Below are positions 6,661-8,023 of a DNA stretch of 8,023 bases, piece after piece. The notes under the pieces are model-generated. The model worked only from the letters and a program-made list of their open reading frames with translations. It was not told the DNA's origin and did no database searches. A program made the position numbers and the translations under genes. The first letter of the stretch is position 1. Each line of letters begins with the position of its first letter. The DNA comes from an uncultured Chloroflexota bacterium. Its GTDB lineage: Bacteria > Chloroflexota > Chloroflexia > Chloroflexales > Roseiflexaceae. The DNA lies in NCBI GenBank assembly GCA_903871975.1, contig CAIQIY010000468.1, positions 1-8,023 of the forward strand. Direction: 5' to 3'.

Positions 6661-6704
6661 GCCCATGCACGAACATGTGGGGATGATGCCACACGACGTG
6701 TTGC

Positions 6705-6726
6705 CGCCGGACACCGGTGTCCGGCG
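6705..6726. promoter_or_regulatory. Perfect 22-bp palindrome, probable operator between divergent genes
   Basis: The half-site CGCCGGACACC (6705-6715) is followed without a spacer by its exact reverse complement (6716-6726). It ends 17 bp before a -10-like TATGCT (6744-6749), so it covers the place where a -35 box would sit for the 6804 gene. No T-run follows, which argues against a terminator. A dimeric DNA-binding protein is the natural reading, acting on the plus-strand gene and perhaps on the divergent one, whose -35 lies 45 bp away. Confidence 0.6.
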
Positions 6727-6740
6727 ATGGTGCGGGCAGC

Positions 6741-6749
6741 TGGTATGCT
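6741..6749 (+). promoter_or_regulatory. Extended -10 promoter for the UPF0104 gene
   Basis: TGGTATGCT contains the TGn extension and a -10-like TATGCT (6744-6749). No -35 match exists at 17 bp; that position is filled by the 22-bp palindrome. Transcription would start near 6756 with a leader of about 48 nt. Confidence 0.45.
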
Positions 6750-6803
6750 GGCCGTGCGGTGCGTCGTCTGCATGCAAGAATCTGGCCAAGACCCGAGGAG
6801 TCT

Positions 6804-7781
6804 ATGCGTTGGCGAACCCTGGCGATGCCGCTGCGCATCATCGTGAGTGTGAGTCTGCTCGGCTGGCTGATCGCGATGGCCGATCCGGCGCGTGTCTGGG
6901 CGGCCTGGCGCGCAGTCGATCTGCGCCTGATCGGTCTGGCGGTGGTGATCCAGGCTGGCGGTGTAGCACTGAGTGCCTACAAGTGGCAGCTGCTGCTCGC
7001 CGGCCGCGCCCGGCATCAACCCTACGCCTGGGTGCTCGCCGTCTATCTGGTCGGACAATTCGCCAACAACTTCCTGCCGACGACGGTGGGCGGTGATGCG
7101 GTGCGAATCGCCCAGCTCGGACGCCGGATCGGTAGTTATGCCGAAGCAGCGGCGTCGGTGTTTCTTGAGCGCCTCACTGGCTTCGTCGCGTTGAGCGCGA
7201 TCGCCATCGGCGGGCTGCTCTGGTCAGCGGCAGATCCGGCCAGTGGGCTGACGACCGCGCCGTGGCTGATGATGCTCACTGCCGGGTTTGCGATGCTCTC
7301 GCTCGCGGTGCTCGGCGGATCGTTTGCGGCACCGCAGGTGCTGGCGCTGGCGGGCGGGCGTATCCCGGCGGCGCTGCACGCGCCGCTGCTGCGCGCGGCG
7401 ACGGTGCTGCGCGAGTACATCCCGACAGGGCGAACATTGGCGGGTGTGATCACCTTGTCCTTCATCTTCCAGGGCTCATGGGTGTTGCTGCACGTCGTCT
7501 GCGGCGTGGCGCTGGGCATCATCGCACCACCGGTGCTGTATGCCCTGATCGCGCCGATCACCGACATCGCCGGTCTCGCGCCAATCTTCCTCAACAGTCT
7601 CGGCGCACGCGAGGCGATCTTCACGCTGTACCTGGGTCAGCTGGGCGTGTCGCCAGCCATGGCGGTGGCACTCGCGTCCGGCATCTTCGCCGTGCGCCTC
7701 GCCGTCAGCGGCCTCGGTGGTCTGGTGATCCTGTTCGGCGGTGCGGATTTCCGCATCGACCGCCGCGATGCCGAATCCTGA
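6804..7781 (+). CDS. UPF0104 / LPG-synthase-TM family membrane protein
   Basis: This 325-residue protein carries the hallmarks of the UPF0104 (lysylphosphatidylglycerol synthase transmembrane region, YbhN/AglD-like) family: FANNFLPTTVGGDAVR (86-101), the ERLTGFVAL segment (122-130) and PIFLNSLGAREAIF (260-273). About seven or eight membrane helices can be drawn, near 9-25, 40-58, 72-95, 118-142, 153-175, 215-240, 243-265 and 285-312. It has no soluble lysyl-transferase domain, so it is the free-standing form. Family members act in the cytoplasmic membrane and have been tied to lipid or polyprenyl-linked sugar handling or flipping, but most are uncharacterised. The chosen start, ATG 6804, follows GAGGAG (6795-6800) with a rather short 3-nt gap; ATG 6825 is an alternative without a ribosome site. 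The frame is open back to 6717 but that stretch overlaps the palindrome and promoter. It is divergent from the chelatase-like gene and may share its control region. Confidence 0.88.
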   Translation: MRWRTLAMPLRIIVSVSLLGWLIAMADPARVWAAWRAVDLRLIGLAVVIQAGGVALSAYKWQLLLAGRARHQPYAWVLAVYLVGQFANNFLPTTVGGDAVRIAQLGRRIGSYAEAAASVFLERLTGFVALSAIAIGGLLWSAADPASGLTTAPWLMMLTAGFAMLSLAVLGGSFAAPQVLALAGGRIPAALHAPLLRAATVLREYIPTGRTLAGVITLSFIFQGSWVLLHVVCGVALGIIAPPVLYALIAPITDIAGLAPIFLNSLGAREAIFTLYLGQLGVSPAMAVALASGIFAVRLAVSGLGGLVILFGGADFRIDRRDAES

Positions 7782-7790
7782 GCGTGGCGC

Positions 7791-7862
7791 CGGCCGCTGG
7801 GGCATGTCGGCCGAACTTGTGCTGCGATGCTGCGTGTGGGCTGATCTGCTGGCAGCATCAGC
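7791..7862 (+). terminator. Hairpins after the UPF0104 gene, weak terminator candidates
   Basis: CGGCCG at 7791-7796 can pair with CGGCCG at 7808-7813 around an 11-nt loop, starting 10 bases after the stop codon. A second hairpin at 7840-7862 pairs GCTGATCTG with CAG-C-ATCAGC, nine pairs with one bulged C and a four-base loop. No T-run follows either, so termination is only suggested by position. Confidence 0.3.
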
Positions 7863-7899
7863 TCGATGAGCAGGTATGGCAGTATGGTTCCTGAGCGAA

Positions 7900-8023
7900 T
7901 CCTGTGCATGCGTTGCTCATCATGCCAAACGAGCAAATAGTGATACTGTGGATATTCATCAATCGCCACCAACGAAACAAACGTTCCTGCAGGTTGTTAA
8001 ATTTATTACGTTAGGTGCCATCA
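7900..8023. other. AT-rich gene-free right edge
   Basis: From about 7900 the base composition drops to roughly 43% G+C, against about two thirds in the rest of the window, ending in a run such as TTGTTAAATTTATTACG (7993-8009). A 6-bp inverted repeat, TTGCTC (7913-7918) with GAGCAA (7931-7936), lies in it. No open frame with a ribosome site was found on the plus strand. On the minus strand a frame opens from about 7996 and starts at TTG 7972, but it runs antisense into the UPF0104 gene. The stretch may be the regulatory region of a gene beyond the window, decayed coding DNA, or the edge of a transferred segment. Confidence 0.45.

Noticed and set aside
5468..7096. 542-codon open frame on the plus strand
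   Set aside because: It crosses the end of GH3, all of the minus-strand gene, the divergent promoter region and the start of the UPF0104 gene. Composition is Arg-rich and no family motif is visible.
7637..7972. 111-codon minus-strand frame with a TTG start
   Set aside because: Nearly half is antisense to the UPF0104 gene and that part is Arg/Pro-rich shadow. Only the first part looks protein-like, so it is reported as an observation about the AT-rich edge, not as a gene.

Overview
The window is high-GC DNA (roughly two thirds G+C by eye) with tightly packed genes, strong Shine-Dalgarno sites and long antisense shadow ORFs. The gene set fits a member of the Chloroflexota (green non-sulfur bacteria): a multi-pass membrane protein of a type I associate with that phylum, a GH4/GH3 glycosidase pair, and a UPF0104 membrane protein. 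That placement is inference from protein style only. No rRNA, tRNA, CRISPR array or insertion sequence was seen.

Layout. 3-458 (+) is the 3' part of an esterase of the PHB-depolymerase/LpqC type; its nucleophile serine lies just off the left edge. 459-653 holds two hairpins and a near-consensus promoter (TTGACA, 17 bp, TAGAAT) for 654-1514 (+), an integral membrane protein with about nine helices. 1688-3013 (+) and 3027-5747 (+) form a two-gene operon: an NAD/Mn-dependent GH4 glycosidase, then a GH3 beta-glycosidase with an inserted PA14 domain and an extra helical tail. Neither has a signal peptide, so both probably work on oligosaccharides inside the cell. No transporter or regulator for them is in the window.

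5762-6580 (-) converges on the GH3 gene with a 14-bp gap. It encodes a protein that looks like two CbiX/SirB (sirohydrochlorin chelatase) domains in tandem, but the metal-binding histidines expected in both halves are missing. It is divergent from 6804-7781 (+), a UPF0104 / LPG-synthase-TM family membrane protein. The 223-bp region between them carries a recognisable promoter for the minus-strand gene and, on the other side, a perfect 22-bp palindrome placed over the -35 position of an extended -10 promoter, which looks like an operator.

7782-8023 has no convincing gene and turns AT-rich over its last ~120 bases, unlike the rest of the window. It may be the promoter region of an unseen gene, or the edge of a different DNA segment.

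The best leads are the histidine-less tandem chelatase-like protein, the 22-bp palindrome, the inverted repeat that ties the -35 box of the 654 gene to its ribosome binding site, and the GH4 enzyme with an unusual CHQI metal-site motif. I did not find evidence for a complete new multi-gene system.
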